The notes below the pieces were generated by a model. That model was not told the DNA's origin and searched no databases. It worked only from the letters and a program-made list of their open reading frames with translations. From Flagellatimonas centrodinii (lineage in GTDB: Bacteria > Pseudomonadota > Gammaproteobacteria > Nevskiales > Nevskiaceae): DNA of 64,000 nt. How positions within the stretch are numbered: position 1 is the stretch's first letter; each line of letters begins with the position of its first letter. This document shows, in pieces, positions 34,569 through 43,392 of the stretch. The position numbers and the translations under genes are program-made. The stretch lies in assembly GCF_016918765.2 (NCBI RefSeq), contig NZ_CP092104.1:620001-684000 (forward strand), in the 5' to 3' direction.

Positions 34569-36197
34569 TCAGAAGCTGTACTTGGCGCTGAAGGCCACAT
34601 GGCTGCGGTCGGCCAGGGTTTTGTTCACCAGATCCGGTGTGCCGCGATAGCCGTTCCATGCGGCCTGCAGTTCAAGGTTGCCGAGGTACTTGCCGGTCAC
34701 GCCAACGCTGTAGCGCTCGTCGCCCTCACCGGTGAAGCTGCCGAGCGCCCCGGCGATGGCCGGCTTGCCGTGGAACAGGTGCCCGTGCACCAGCGACAGC
34801 GTCAGGTCCCAGCCCGGGAACACCTGCTGATACCCGAACTGCGCCAGCAACTGATACGCCGTGGCGGTGTGGCCGTTGCTGGGGGTGTCGAAGGTGGCGC
34901 CGCCGACGACGATGGGCTCGACATCCTGAAGCTGCAGCCACGACACCTCACCGAGCACCGTCAGCGTGTCCCACAGCGCCGTCGGCAGCAGCAACCGGGT
35001 CAGGCCCAGGTTGGCCTGCAGGGCGTCGGCACGCCCCGGGGTCGGCGAGTTGGTTGGGCCCACATTGATGTTGACGCCGGCGCCTTCACGGTAGGTCAGC
35101 TCCCCCGCTACCGCCGTGCCGAGCACCTGCGAGGCGAAGCTGGCGCCGGTCATCTTGATGTCGTCGATGTACACCGCGTTGTAGCCCACCGGCAATGGCT
35201 GAAACACGCCGGGCGCCACCTCGATCGGTGTCACCTGGGTGAAGACACCGGTGGGGTTCTTGTCGTGATAGCGGATGTGATGCACGCCCACCTCGGTGGC
35301 ATCGCCCAGGCGCAGGCGGGTCGACAACCCCCACTGACCTTCGTCATCAGGCTCGATGTCATCCCCGCGCGGCACCCGATCGAGGCCGAACGGCGCCAGC
35401 GACGGAATCAGCAGCGTGTTGGCGCCCGGCCCGATGACATCGGTGGAGCTGAAGAAGGCCCCCGCCGGGTTCAGCTCGGTCGACTCCCACTCCCACTGCC
35501 AATAGCTGGCGACACTGATCCGTGGCGTCAGCCCCCACTGCAGGTAGACCTGCCCCACCGGCAGCAGAATCTCCTTCACCTCGGTGCCCGGCACGTTCGA
35601 CTTGGTGGCATCCGCCGGCGACTGCGCGCCACTCATGTTGGGAAAGAACAAGCTCTCGCCCCACGAAATGACCTGGTTGCCAACCCGAACATCCAGCGCC
35701 GTCTGCCCGAGGTACCAGGTGCCGTAGGCGTAGGCATCGAGCAGCCGTGCGCGGCCGCCGAGAAACTTGCGTGCCTCATCGGTGAATTCGTTGGGGTCGC
35801 CATCCTTGTTGGCCGACGCCGGATTGTCGTGATCGTTGTCGCGCCGGTACACGTTGTCGTAGAAGGCACTGCCGCGGACGAATGCCCCATACTGCTGATG
35901 CCGTAAGTGCAACTCGCCGAGCACCGCCAGCCGATTGTTGATCATCGCGCCGCGCGCGAAATTGCGGTTGCCGTCGTCGCCATTGACGTTGCTGTTGAGC
36001 GTGGCGTCCGGGTCTTCCAGCCGCCAGGCGGCGCTGTAGGTCAGGTTGGCGAGATAGTCGAGCGAGGTATCAACCCCGAGACCGATGGTGCCTGCCTGTA
36101 CCGGCGCCGCCATCAGTACCGCCGCGCCCACAACGATGCTGCTCAAAAACGATTGCCCTGCCGCGCGTGCCGCCGATGAATGCCAGGAAGCGTTCAT
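34569..36197 (-). CDS. DUF1302 outer-membrane porin-like protein
   Basis: 542 residues. The start MNASWHSSAA gives a long signal peptide with cleavage near VQAGT (about 35). The body is a predicted beta-barrel with family segments such as LDAYAYGTWYLG, RVGNQVISWGESLFFP, LLPVGQVYLQWGLTP and a C-terminal aromatic AKYSF as in outer-membrane proteins. It is the first gene of a two-gene unit with DUF1329. By family context it is thought to be a channel for hydrophobic or aromatic compounds; the substrate here is unknown. A palindrome lies 111 bases upstream. Confidence 0.9.
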   Translation of the reverse strand: MNASWHSSAARAAGQSFLSSIVVGAAVLMAAPVQAGTIGLGVDTSLDYLANLTYSAAWRLEDPDATLNSNVNGDDGNRNFARGAMINNRLAVLGELHLRHQQYGAFVRGSAFYDNVYRRDNDHDNPASANKDGDPNEFTDEARKFLGGRARLLDAYAYGTWYLGQTALDVRVGNQVISWGESLFFPNMSGAQSPADATKSNVPGTEVKEILLPVGQVYLQWGLTPRISVASYWQWEWESTELNPAGAFFSSTDVIGPGANTLLIPSLAPFGLDRVPRGDDIEPDDEGQWGLSTRLRLGDATEVGVHHIRYHDKNPTGVFTQVTPIEVAPGVFQPLPVGYNAVYIDDIKMTGASFASQVLGTAVAGELTYREGAGVNINVGPTNSPTPGRADALQANLGLTRLLLPTALWDTLTVLGEVSWLQLQDVEPIVVGGATFDTPSNGHTATAYQLLAQFGYQQVFPGWDLTLSLVHGHLFHGKPAIAGALGSFTGEGDERYSVGVTGKYLGNLELQAAWNGYRGTPDLVNKTLADRSHVAFSAKYSF

Positions 36198-36307
36198 GCG
36201 TCTCCTCCGCTGTCTTGCGAATGGTTGTTGTGCGCCCCAGTGGTCCGGGGTCACGCAAACCATGGCAACACCCGTCAGCGGTGTCCTACTCCGTTCGGCC
36301 TACGCGA

Positions 36308-36325
36308 TGTGACCGAGGTGTCACA
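36308..36325. promoter_or_regulatory. Palindrome TGTGAC-N6-GTCACA upstream of DUF1302
   Basis: Perfect 6-base half-sites separated by six bases, 111 bases upstream of the DUF1302 start. It resembles a CRP/FNR-type site, but the TGTGA-TCACA spacing is 8 instead of 6, so another dimeric regulator is more likely. Confidence 0.5.
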
Positions 36326-36430
36326 TGACGACCAACGCAGTGCCGGGGCCGACGAACGGACTTGGTGGCGGTCATTGCAGGCCGATGCAACCCGGACAGT
36401 TGGAATCGCGAGCTTGTGCAGCCCGCTGCT

Positions 36431-36644
36431 GTCGTCGCGAGCCCGCTAGCCTTGCCTGTTGTCATTGCCAGCCGGCGAAGCTCTCCCTGCTGACATCGCC
36501 AGCACGCGAAACCCTCCCTGCTCATCGCCGATCCGCGAAGTCCTCCCTGCTGTCATTGCGGGCCCGCGAAGCGGGCGCGGCAATCTCATCCGGCTGGCAC
36601 CGTCTTAGTCAACGAGATCGCCACGCGGCCAGGCCGCCCGCGAC
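36431..36644. repeat. Palindromic GTCATYGC element, copy 3, with tandemly amplified arm
   Basis: Five units of about 30 bases (GTCATTGCCAGCCGGCGAAG then CTCTCCCTGCT and variants) stand head to tail from 36431. The last unit (36552) carries on into GGGCGCGGCAATCTC. An inverted arm starting GAGATCGCCACGC closes near 36644. The layout equals copy 2: one amplified arm, a short middle and a single opposite arm. Confidence 0.8.
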
Positions 36645-36689
36645 ACCTTGAATGCCCTGCTTTTTATCCGCCAACCGTTTCGATGGCCC

Positions 36690-36719
36690 AAAAAAAAAGC
36701 GGCGGGAGAACCCCGCCGC
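36690..36719 (-). terminator. Rho-independent terminator of TonB receptor 2
   Basis: GCGGCGGG/CCCGCCGC hairpin with a 5-base loop, followed on the minus strand by nine Ts. It starts 18 bases after the receptor stop. Confidence 0.9.
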
Positions 36720-36736
36720 ATTTTCTGTCATTCATC

Positions 36737-39700
36737 TCAACCGCCGAAGTCGAGTGAGATCGTCGTGGTGGGCCCTTTGATCGTGCGATCGTAGGATTCG
36801 GGTGTGTCAGCCCCACCATCGATGGCATCGATGTAGCGCTCCCAGCGATAGGCCGTGCCGATGCTGAAACCTCCAACCCGATAGGTCAGTCCCAGGCTGG
36901 CCCCCACCACCGGGACGTTTTCCGAACGGGTTCGCGTGCTGCGAGGGATGTCGGTTTCCTCAATCGACGATGGGGACGGCGGCACAACCGTCAATCCAAT
37001 GAGATCACCGCCCTTCAGCTCGTTGACCCGCGCCTTTTCGCGGCCGGAGACCGTCACCCGCTGGTCACCGTGCAAGATGCCGCCAGTGAGCCCCCAGTCC
37101 AGATCGACAACGCCCGAACGCCCGCCATCAAACAAGCGATTCGCGGCTTCCCAATTCACCATCAGCCCGGTCCCCTCGAACTGTCGGCGCACGGCGATAT
37201 CGGCGTTGTACAGGGTGCGTGTCGCCAGATTTCCCGGCAACCCTTGAATCACCACGATATTCTCCGGAATGTTCCAATCGGGGATCCCGTTCAGCGCAAC
37301 GTCTGTGTCGGAATCGAGTCTGCCACGCCGCAGGCCGATACCCACAGCGGAGCGTTCCAGACCGCCGAAACGCCATTCTCGCCACAGGGTCAGGTCGGAG
37401 AAGCGATAGGCCTCACGGTCCCGTATGGAGATCGCCGCATTGTTGGCAATCGAGAAGTTCGTGAGTGGCAGGAACTGCCCAATCCCGTCGACGCTGTTCG
37501 GATCGCTGCAGATCTCCGGGTTTTGCAGCTCGAGAATCCCTCCTGCCAGCGTGCACACAGGGTCAGTGAATTGCTCGGCATAGGCGTCTGCCTTGCCCGT
37601 GGTACTTCCGAACCGATACTGCCCCGCAAGCGCCCATGGCCCTTCGCCCATATTCCAGGTCAGGCCGATTGAGCGACCGTCCCCCCAGCTCAAGCTCTCG
37701 TTCTGCGGGCCATCGAAGATATCCAGCGCCCCCGAAAAGGCATCGCCGAAGCTGGGGGCCACCGGCGTCGTGGGCGCGTCGATCTTCAACACCTGCCCGC
37801 CCAGCGCCAGGGTCAGGGGGAACCGGTGGTCCGCAGGGCGGCGCGCGCCAAACCCACGAATCACGCCACTGCCATTCCAGTTCTTGGTCACCCGCAGGCC
37901 GAACAACCGGGGCTCGGTCAGAAAGACATTGGAGGTCAGACCGGTGTCGTCGGAGTTGAGGAACGCGCCTGAAATGGCGGTCTCGTCAGTCACATTCTTG
38001 ATGTAGGCCATGATGTTCCAGCCGTCGACATCATTGACGAAGATGGCGGCCAGATTCATCGTGAAGTACTCGTCCAGACGGTTGAACTCGTGGTCGTTGA
38101 ACACCCGCCACCAGGATTCCGACTGCCAGTGCAGATCGGTGTGCAGGTTCATCAGCCAGCGACTCGACAACGGGATGGTGTAATCCGCAGATACCGTGGC
38201 CGTGTAGTTGGGCGCATTCGGCAGTTCGTTGCCCCCCAGCTCCTTCGCAAATCCCTCCCCGTTGTTGGGCGCGGTGGCAGGGTCGAAGCCCGGGTAGTTG
38301 GTATGTCGGTCCAGTTGACTGCGCGCAATCCCGCCGGGTAGGCCCTGTGCCTCCCTCTCTGCCATGGTCAGATCGCTCAATTGAATGGTGGGATCCGGCA
38401 CATAGGGCAGCTGCGTCACGGGGTCGTAACCTTGGCCGTAAGCGATTTCACAGCCCCCCACACCACCACCTCCCACACCGCCAAGCGGTACCACTTCCGT
38501 CGGATTGTCCGGGTCGTCCAGAAACACCATGGTGGGCAGGATGCAGCTCGAGGCGATGGTCGGGAACGGCCGGACCACCACCCAATCCTCATTGCCGGCA
38601 GTCCGGTCCATCAAATCGACGGCAGCTTCACCATCGGCGATGCGGGTCTTCTGATAGCCGGTCTTGAGCCCGAGTAGCAGGTTTTCACGTGCGTACCAAT
38701 CCAGCTCAATCTCGGCACCCCACACCTCGGTGTCGAAGTTCCGGTTGAAGGCGGAGCGATCCACGATTTCGGAGACCTGATAGTCGGTGTAGTCGTAGTA
38801 GAACGCTGCCAGGTTGGCCGTCAGTCGCCCGTCCAACAGCGTGTTCTTGGTGCCGATCTCAAAGGCGTTGACGAACTCGGCATCGAAGGTTTTTGGACGG
38901 GTTGCCGAGGCCTGCTGCGCCGCCCGTGCTGATCCCGGATCTGCGTAGTAGGACCGCACGAAGCCGGGAGGATTGGCGCCTCCCGCCTTGTATCCGCGCG
39001 AGTAAGACCCATACAACAGCGTCTCGTCAGTGAAGCTTAGATTGGGCTTCCAATCGAGGACCAGTCGACCCGTGGGCTCCCGCCATTCCTGTCGCTCGAC
39101 ATCAGCGACCGGGTAGCCATAAGTCCCGGTCACCAACAGCCACGTTGGAATGCGCGGCGCCGTTTTCCGATCCACGGACCAACGAAGACCTGCCGTCAGC
39201 TTGAGGTTGTCGGTGATGTTGTAATACGTCTCGCCAAAGAGGCCATAGGATCGAAGGCCGTAAGGATTTCGACTGAGGAAATAGTTGTGGCCCTGGTCGT
39301 TGACGCTATCGATGGAGTTGGGGTCGATATAGGTACAACCTTGCACTGTGTATAGGTCATCCGGATTCCCGGGTGCATACCCATTGAGCAGACAGCCACT
39401 GTTGTCGGATTGACCAGCGACGTAGGGACCGTCGGGCAGTGGGTCGGGATTGAACCGATAGGGGTTCCGCGCCGCGATCAGGCTGATGGAGTTGAAAAAG
39501 ACCTGGTACTGCACCTCGGTATCAAAGCGCAGATAGTTGGCCCCCAAACTGAAGTTGAAGGGGCCATCAAAGGCCGAGGCGAGTCGCAGTTCCTGACTCA
39601 GCTGTTCCGATTCCGAGGATGCGATATCAACCCCGACTAGACGGTCGGAGCAGCCCAGCTGGGGATCACAGAAGACACCATTCTCATCAAGAACGCCATT

Positions 39701-41386
39701 GTCCACGGACAGCGCGTCGGTAGCCCAGGCGCCTGGCGCCGTATTGAAACGGTTGAAGTCCTGCAGCGAATAGGCGCTGTCGAGTCCGTAGGCCGTCTCC
39801 GAAGTGAGGGTCAGGCTGTCGGTAAGACCGATGTCGAGTTGCAGATGCCCGATATCGGCACTGGCCCGATAGACCGGGTCAATGGTGGACTCGATGGCGC
39901 GCAGATCTTGCGACTGTGTGGTGCTGAGATACGGGTCGTCCAGCGCCGTCGGCAGACCGATGGCGCTCAATGGCACGTAGTAGGGCAACATCAGACCATT
40001 CGGGGTCTGGAAGGCGGCGGCATCGTATAGCGACCCGCGTGTGCAGCCCTGGCTCAAGGTGGCCTGCGTTCCTGCAAATAACGCGCCTGATTGCCCCCCT
40101 GCGGTATCGGTACTGAAGTAGTCCTGAGGCACTCCTCCGACTTCAGTAACGACATCCTTGGTACACAGCTGCTTACCGGAGCGAAGACGATCATCGTCTT
40201 CCTCGAAGTGTTCCCAGGTGATGATGGCATCGATCCGGTCGTTGGGCTGAATGCGCAACGACATGCGGGTGGAGAACAGGTCCCGGCCATCGATGGGGCT
40301 GCCGGTGATGTCGTTGGTGGCGTAGCCATCCCGCGTGGTGCCGGCCCCGGCGACCCGGAACGCGACGGTATCTTCGAGCAGCGGAATGTTGAGCATGCCC
40401 TCCCATCGACTGCTGTTGTAGTTGCCCATGTCCAGCGACGCCCGCGCTTCGGCATCGAACTTGGGTTTATTGGTGATCAGGTTGACCACCCCGGCGGTCG
40501 CGTTGCGGCCGTAAAGAGTGCCCTGTGGTCCGCGCAGCACCTCGACCCGCTCGAGGTCGTAGAACTCCTGTTCGAAGAAGCGGTTGCTGATGAACGTGGT
40601 GTTGTTCATCGCCACCGCCACGGCGGGGTCGGTGGTGGCCGAGATGGCCTGGGTGCCGATGCCGCGAATCTGGATGTTGTAGCCGGTGAAGTTGGTCTTG
40701 GTGAACGTCATGTTCGGGACCTGGGTGATCAGGTCCGGTCCACCAGCGATCTGCCCTTTGGTCAGGTCTTCCATGGTGAAGGCGCTGATGGCGATGGGGA
40801 CGTCCTGCAAGCGCTCTTCACGCTTCTGACCGGTGACGATGATTTCTTCAACGCCCCGCCGTCGGGCCATCTCCACCGCGGCGGTTCCGCCCGGGGCTGG
40901 AGTGGTATCCACGGTCGGATCAAACAGCTCGCCGTTGGCGTTGGGATCCGCAAGGGCAACCTCAGCGCCCTGCCCGCGGCTACGCTCGAGCAGTTGCCGC
41001 TGGTACCGCTCCACCGCGGCCGGCTCACCCACCATCAGCCCACCATCAGGTGTGAACAGGTATTCCAATGCGGTGCCCTGAAGCAATTGCTCGATGGCCT
41101 GCTCACGGCTGAGGTTGCCGCTGACCGGGGTGGCCACCTTGCCGACCACGGCGTCGGGCGCGAAGAACAGCTCCTGCCCACTCTGCCGGCCAAATTCCGC
41201 CAGGGCGGTGCCGAGGTCCTGCGAGGGGATATCAAAGCTGGTGGTGCGCGCCGAGACGGCTGTCGCCGCTGTGAGATCGGCGGCCGAGTTCCCTTGCGCC
41301 CACGCGCCCGGTGCCAGCGCGAGACCTCCCCATGCCAACAGCAGGGCGCCGGCGATCTGTGCCGGGCCAAAACGCGATTCGGACAT
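36737..41386 (-). CDS. TonB-dependent receptor 2 with STN domain and extra C-terminal beta-barrel
   Basis: 1549 residues, a paralogue of the receptor at 20.3-25.0 kb. GGAGG precedes the ATG, and the signal peptide ends near APGAWAQ (31). The STN domain spans about 50-120 (FDIPSQDLGTALAEFGRQSG), the TonB box region is VEEIIVTGQKR (about 179-189), and the plug has DLITQVPNMTFTKTNF and VLRGPQGTLYGRNATAGV. The receptor barrel appears to end near 1170 at LFGLRVTKNW. A further 379 residues form a second beta-rich domain whose end (YRWERYIDAIDGG, YDRTIKGPT) is nearly the same as in receptor 1. The FecR/ECF pair 2 lies 157 bases upstream. A strong terminator follows. Substrate unknown. Confidence 0.93.
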   Translation of the reverse strand: MSESRFGPAQIAGALLLAWGGLALAPGAWAQGNSAADLTAATAVSARTTSFDIPSQDLGTALAEFGRQSGQELFFAPDAVVGKVATPVSGNLSREQAIEQLLQGTALEYLFTPDGGLMVGEPAAVERYQRQLLERSRGQGAEVALADPNANGELFDPTVDTTPAPGGTAAVEMARRRGVEEIIVTGQKREERLQDVPIAISAFTMEDLTKGQIAGGPDLITQVPNMTFTKTNFTGYNIQIRGIGTQAISATTDPAVAVAMNNTTFISNRFFEQEFYDLERVEVLRGPQGTLYGRNATAGVVNLITNKPKFDAEARASLDMGNYNSSRWEGMLNIPLLEDTVAFRVAGAGTTRDGYATNDITGSPIDGRDLFSTRMSLRIQPNDRIDAIITWEHFEEDDDRLRSGKQLCTKDVVTEVGGVPQDYFSTDTAGGQSGALFAGTQATLSQGCTRGSLYDAAAFQTPNGLMLPYYVPLSAIGLPTALDDPYLSTTQSQDLRAIESTIDPVYRASADIGHLQLDIGLTDSLTLTSETAYGLDSAYSLQDFNRFNTAPGAWATDALSVDNGVLDENGVFCDPQLGCSDRLVGVDIASSESEQLSQELRLASAFDGPFNFSLGANYLRFDTEVQYQVFFNSISLIAARNPYRFNPDPLPDGPYVAGQSDNSGCLLNGYAPGNPDDLYTVQGCTYIDPNSIDSVNDQGHNYFLSRNPYGLRSYGLFGETYYNITDNLKLTAGLRWSVDRKTAPRIPTWLLVTGTYGYPVADVERQEWREPTGRLVLDWKPNLSFTDETLLYGSYSRGYKAGGANPPGFVRSYYADPGSARAAQQASATRPKTFDAEFVNAFEIGTKNTLLDGRLTANLAAFYYDYTDYQVSEIVDRSAFNRNFDTEVWGAEIELDWYARENLLLGLKTGYQKTRIADGEAAVDLMDRTAGNEDWVVVRPFPTIASSCILPTMVFLDDPDNPTEVVPLGGVGGGGVGGCEIAYGQGYDPVTQLPYVPDPTIQLSDLTMAEREAQGLPGGIARSQLDRHTNYPGFDPATAPNNGEGFAKELGGNELPNAPNYTATVSADYTIPLSSRWLMNLHTDLHWQSESWWRVFNDHEFNRLDEYFTMNLAAIFVNDVDGWNIMAYIKNVTDETAISGAFLNSDDTGLTSNVFLTEPRLFGLRVTKNWNGSGVIRGFGARRPADHRFPLTLALGGQVLKIDAPTTPVAPSFGDAFSGALDIFDGPQNESLSWGDGRSIGLTWNMGEGPWALAGQYRFGSTTGKADAYAEQFTDPVCTLAGGILELQNPEICSDPNSVDGIGQFLPLTNFSIANNAAISIRDREAYRFSDLTLWREWRFGGLERSAVGIGLRRGRLDSDTDVALNGIPDWNIPENIVVIQGLPGNLATRTLYNADIAVRRQFEGTGLMVNWEAANRLFDGGRSGVVDLDWGLTGGILHGDQRVTVSGREKARVNELKGGDLIGLTVVPPSPSSIEETDIPRSTRTRSENVPVVGASLGLTYRVGGFSIGTAYRWERYIDAIDGGADTPESYDRTIKGPTTTISLDFGG

Positions 41387-41476
41387 TTCTGCCTCCTTAG
41401 TGTGGGCGGGCCGCTTTATGGATTGCGGCTTTGCTCAGAGATAAGGACGGATGGCGAGGGGAAAGTGTGACCCTAC

Positions 41477-41521
41477 AAGACAGTGCCGAGTGGTGAGTGA
41501 TGCGTGCTGAGTAACGGCAAC
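41477..41521. repeat. 45-base dispersed repeat, copy B
   Basis: Matches the reverse complement of 25271-25315 at 38 of 45 positions. It lies between fecR 2 and TonB receptor 2. It is followed by a CAACAACAACCGCAACGAG-type stretch similar to the CAGCAA microsatellite near copy A. Confidence 0.75.
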
Positions 41522-41543
41522 AACAACCGCAACGAGCAACGCA

Positions 41544-42716
41544 TTAGCTGCGGCGGCCTAGAACAATCCGATCTTCGCTGATGTCGAGAATGCGGATGGG
41601 GAAGTGCAGGGTCAGCATGTTGACGAAGACGTTAGGGTTGCTGGTGCTGAACACGCCGCTGACCCGCAGCTCGCCGAGGCCGGGGTCCTGCAATACCACC
41701 TGACGGCGACCGTAGCGATTGAGTTCAGCAAGCGCGCCGGTGAGGGGGTCGTCTTCGAAGATGAGCTGGCCGTTGCGCCAGCTGACCGCACGCGCGGTGT
41801 CGGTCTGGCGGACCACGGAGGCGGCGCCAGCGGAGGGGGTGGTGGCGGCGACGAGTTGCTGACCTGCGGTCAGCACGTGAGGGGTGAGGGAGGTGGCGCC
41901 GGCGGCGCCACCGGGAATCGGGAATCGGGAGTCCGAAGCGGGTGAGCCGTCAGCAGTGCCAGTGGCACTGCTGAGCCCGCGGCGGACGGGCGGCAGCCCC
42001 GAAGGAATCGCGCTTTCGGCGACTTCGACCTTGCCCTCGATGAGGGTGACCTCGAAGCGTTCGGGGGCGAGGTGGATATCGAAGGCGGTGCCGAGGGCGG
42101 TGACCTGGTGGTTGCCGGCGGTGACGATGAAGGGATGCGCCGGGTCCTTCGCCACTTCGAACAGGGCCTGCCCTTGTAGCAGCGCGATGTGGCGGGCGGC
42201 CTCGTCGTACTGCACCACGGCGCGGCTGTCGGTGTTGAGGGTGACGACGCTGCCGTCATCCAGGGTGATGGCGAGGCGCTCGCCGACGGCGGTGCGGTAC
42301 AGCGCATCGCCGGCCAGGGCGTAGCGCAGCTTGGCTTGTAGGTAGCGGGCTTCATCCAGCGAACCGCCGGTGAGCACGGCGGCGCCCGTGACCAGGGCGA
42401 CCACGCCGGCAGCGACGGCGAGCCCGACCTGTCGACGACGGCGACGCTGGCCGCGGGCACGATGGATGATCTCGGCTTCCATCGCCTGCGCGGCGTGGGC
42501 GCCACCGGCGAGGCGGGCCATTCGATAGGTGTGGTCGAGCGCGTCGAAGGCAGCGGCATGTTCGGGCCGTTCGGCGCGCCAGCGTTCGAAGGCGGCCTGC
42601 AGGCCCGGGCTGGCATTGCCGTCGCGCAGGGCATCGCTCCAGACAGCGGCCTGGGCGTTGAGGCTGCCGCGGCTGCGGGCGAGCCGGTCGATCTCGGTGG
42701 CGGTCAACGCGGGCAT
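41544..42716 (-). CDS. FecR-family regulator 2
   Basis: 390 residues. The cytoplasmic N-terminal part (1-90) has LQAAFERWRAERPEHAAAFD and a basic run (RRRRRQ); one membrane helix spans about 97-118. The FecR domain follows (LDDGSVVTLNTDSRAVVQYD, LLQGQALFEVAKD, VTALGTAFDIHL), then a C-terminal STN-like part (DDPLTGALAELNRYGRR). It is about 65 residues longer than regulator 1, mainly from an insert at about 235-290. Part of that insert (SDSRFPIPGGAAGAT) is encoded by an intergenic-type repeat. It starts directly after the ECF stop and precedes TonB receptor 2. Confidence 0.92.
   Translation of the reverse strand: MPALTATEIDRLARSRGSLNAQAAVWSDALRDGNASPGLQAAFERWRAERPEHAAAFDALDHTYRMARLAGGAHAAQAMEAEIIHRARGQRRRRRQVGLAVAAGVVALVTGAAVLTGGSLDEARYLQAKLRYALAGDALYRTAVGERLAITLDDGSVVTLNTDSRAVVQYDEAARHIALLQGQALFEVAKDPAHPFIVTAGNHQVTALGTAFDIHLAPERFEVTLIEGKVEVAESAIPSGLPPVRRGLSSATGTADGSPASDSRFPIPGGAAGATSLTPHVLTAGQQLVAATTPSAGAASVVRQTDTARAVSWRNGQLIFEDDPLTGALAELNRYGRRQVVLQDPGLGELRVSGVFSTSNPNVFVNMLTLHFPIRILDISEDRIVLGRRS
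41894..41933. repeat. GGCGCC/GGGAATC intergenic-type repeat inside fecR 2
   Basis: GGCGCC-N3-GGCGCC followed by CGGGAATCGGGAATCGGGAGTC. It matches the intergenic sequence at 25078-25115 with only a few differences. It is in frame and encodes part of the FecR insert. Confidence 0.8.
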
Positions 42717-43280
42717 TCAGTCGGCCAGGTGCTGGTGCAGGTAGGTGAGCGCACGCGCCATGTGCTTGTGGACGACGCGGGTGGAAATGCCCAGCAGCCG
42801 CGCCACATCATCGTGCTTGCGTTGCTGCACCGCCCGCAGAAAGAAGATGTCACGCGTGCGTTGCGGCAGCTTCTGCAGGGCGGCGTTCATGCGCGCCAGC
42901 ATTTCCTCACCGATGACGATGCGCTCGAGGCTGATCTCGGTGGCGACGGCATGGCTGGCTTCGTCGTAGGATTCGTGGGCGTCGTGCTGACGCGCCTTCA
43001 TGCTGCGGCCCTGGTCGCAGAGCACACTGGAGGCCACCTGGAACACGTACTGCTGTACCCGTTCGATGGGTTTGCCGTTGCCGCGGCGCAGTAGCTGAAC
43101 GAACACTTCCTGGACCAGGTCATCAACATCCGAGGGGTTACGGGCCCGCTGGGCAAAGAAGCCGCGCAGCGCCGGGCCGTAGCGGCGCATCACGTTCTCC
43201 CACTGATGGCTCGCGTCGTCGCCGAAGTCCGCCAGGGCGGTCGGCGGCGGGGCTGACGACGACGACGGTGATTGAGTCAT
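42717..43280 (-). CDS. ECF RNA polymerase sigma factor 2
   Basis: 187 residues. Region 2 has RNPSDVDDLVQEVFVQLLRR and region 4 LPQRTRDIFFLRAVQQRKHDDVARLLGISTR. The N-terminal 25 residues are Ser/Pro-rich and not conserved. The stop is immediately followed by the FecR start (TGA-ATG), so the two are co-translated. It differs clearly from ECF factor 1, for instance in the helix-turn-helix, which suggests distinct promoter use. The probable target is TonB receptor 2 downstream. Confidence 0.92.
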   Translation of the reverse strand: MTQSPSSSSAPPPTALADFGDDASHQWENVMRRYGPALRGFFAQRARNPSDVDDLVQEVFVQLLRRGNGKPIERVQQYVFQVASSVLCDQGRSMKARQHDAHESYDEASHAVATEISLERIVIGEEMLARMNAALQKLPQRTRDIFFLRAVQQRKHDDVARLLGISTRVVHKHMARALTYLHQHLAD

Positions 43281-43392
43281 CCTGATCTCCTCCTCGCATA
43301 CGGGCAGCAGTCGCCTGCAAGGCGCGATACCCGGTGTTGTGAGGCGAGCCTAAGCGCGCTGTCGCCCCCCTGCAACCACGACGGATGAACGA

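Larger units (their letters stand above)
36198..36736. other. 539-base spacer with repeats and a terminator
   Basis: No gene. It contains, left to right, the DUF1302 leader, a TGTGAC palindrome, a tandem/palindromic repeat array and the terminator of TonB receptor 2. Confidence 0.7.

Noticed and set aside
36308-36325. CRP binding site
   Set aside because: The half-sites TGTGA/TCACA are 8 bases apart, not 6; kept only as an unidentified operator candidate.
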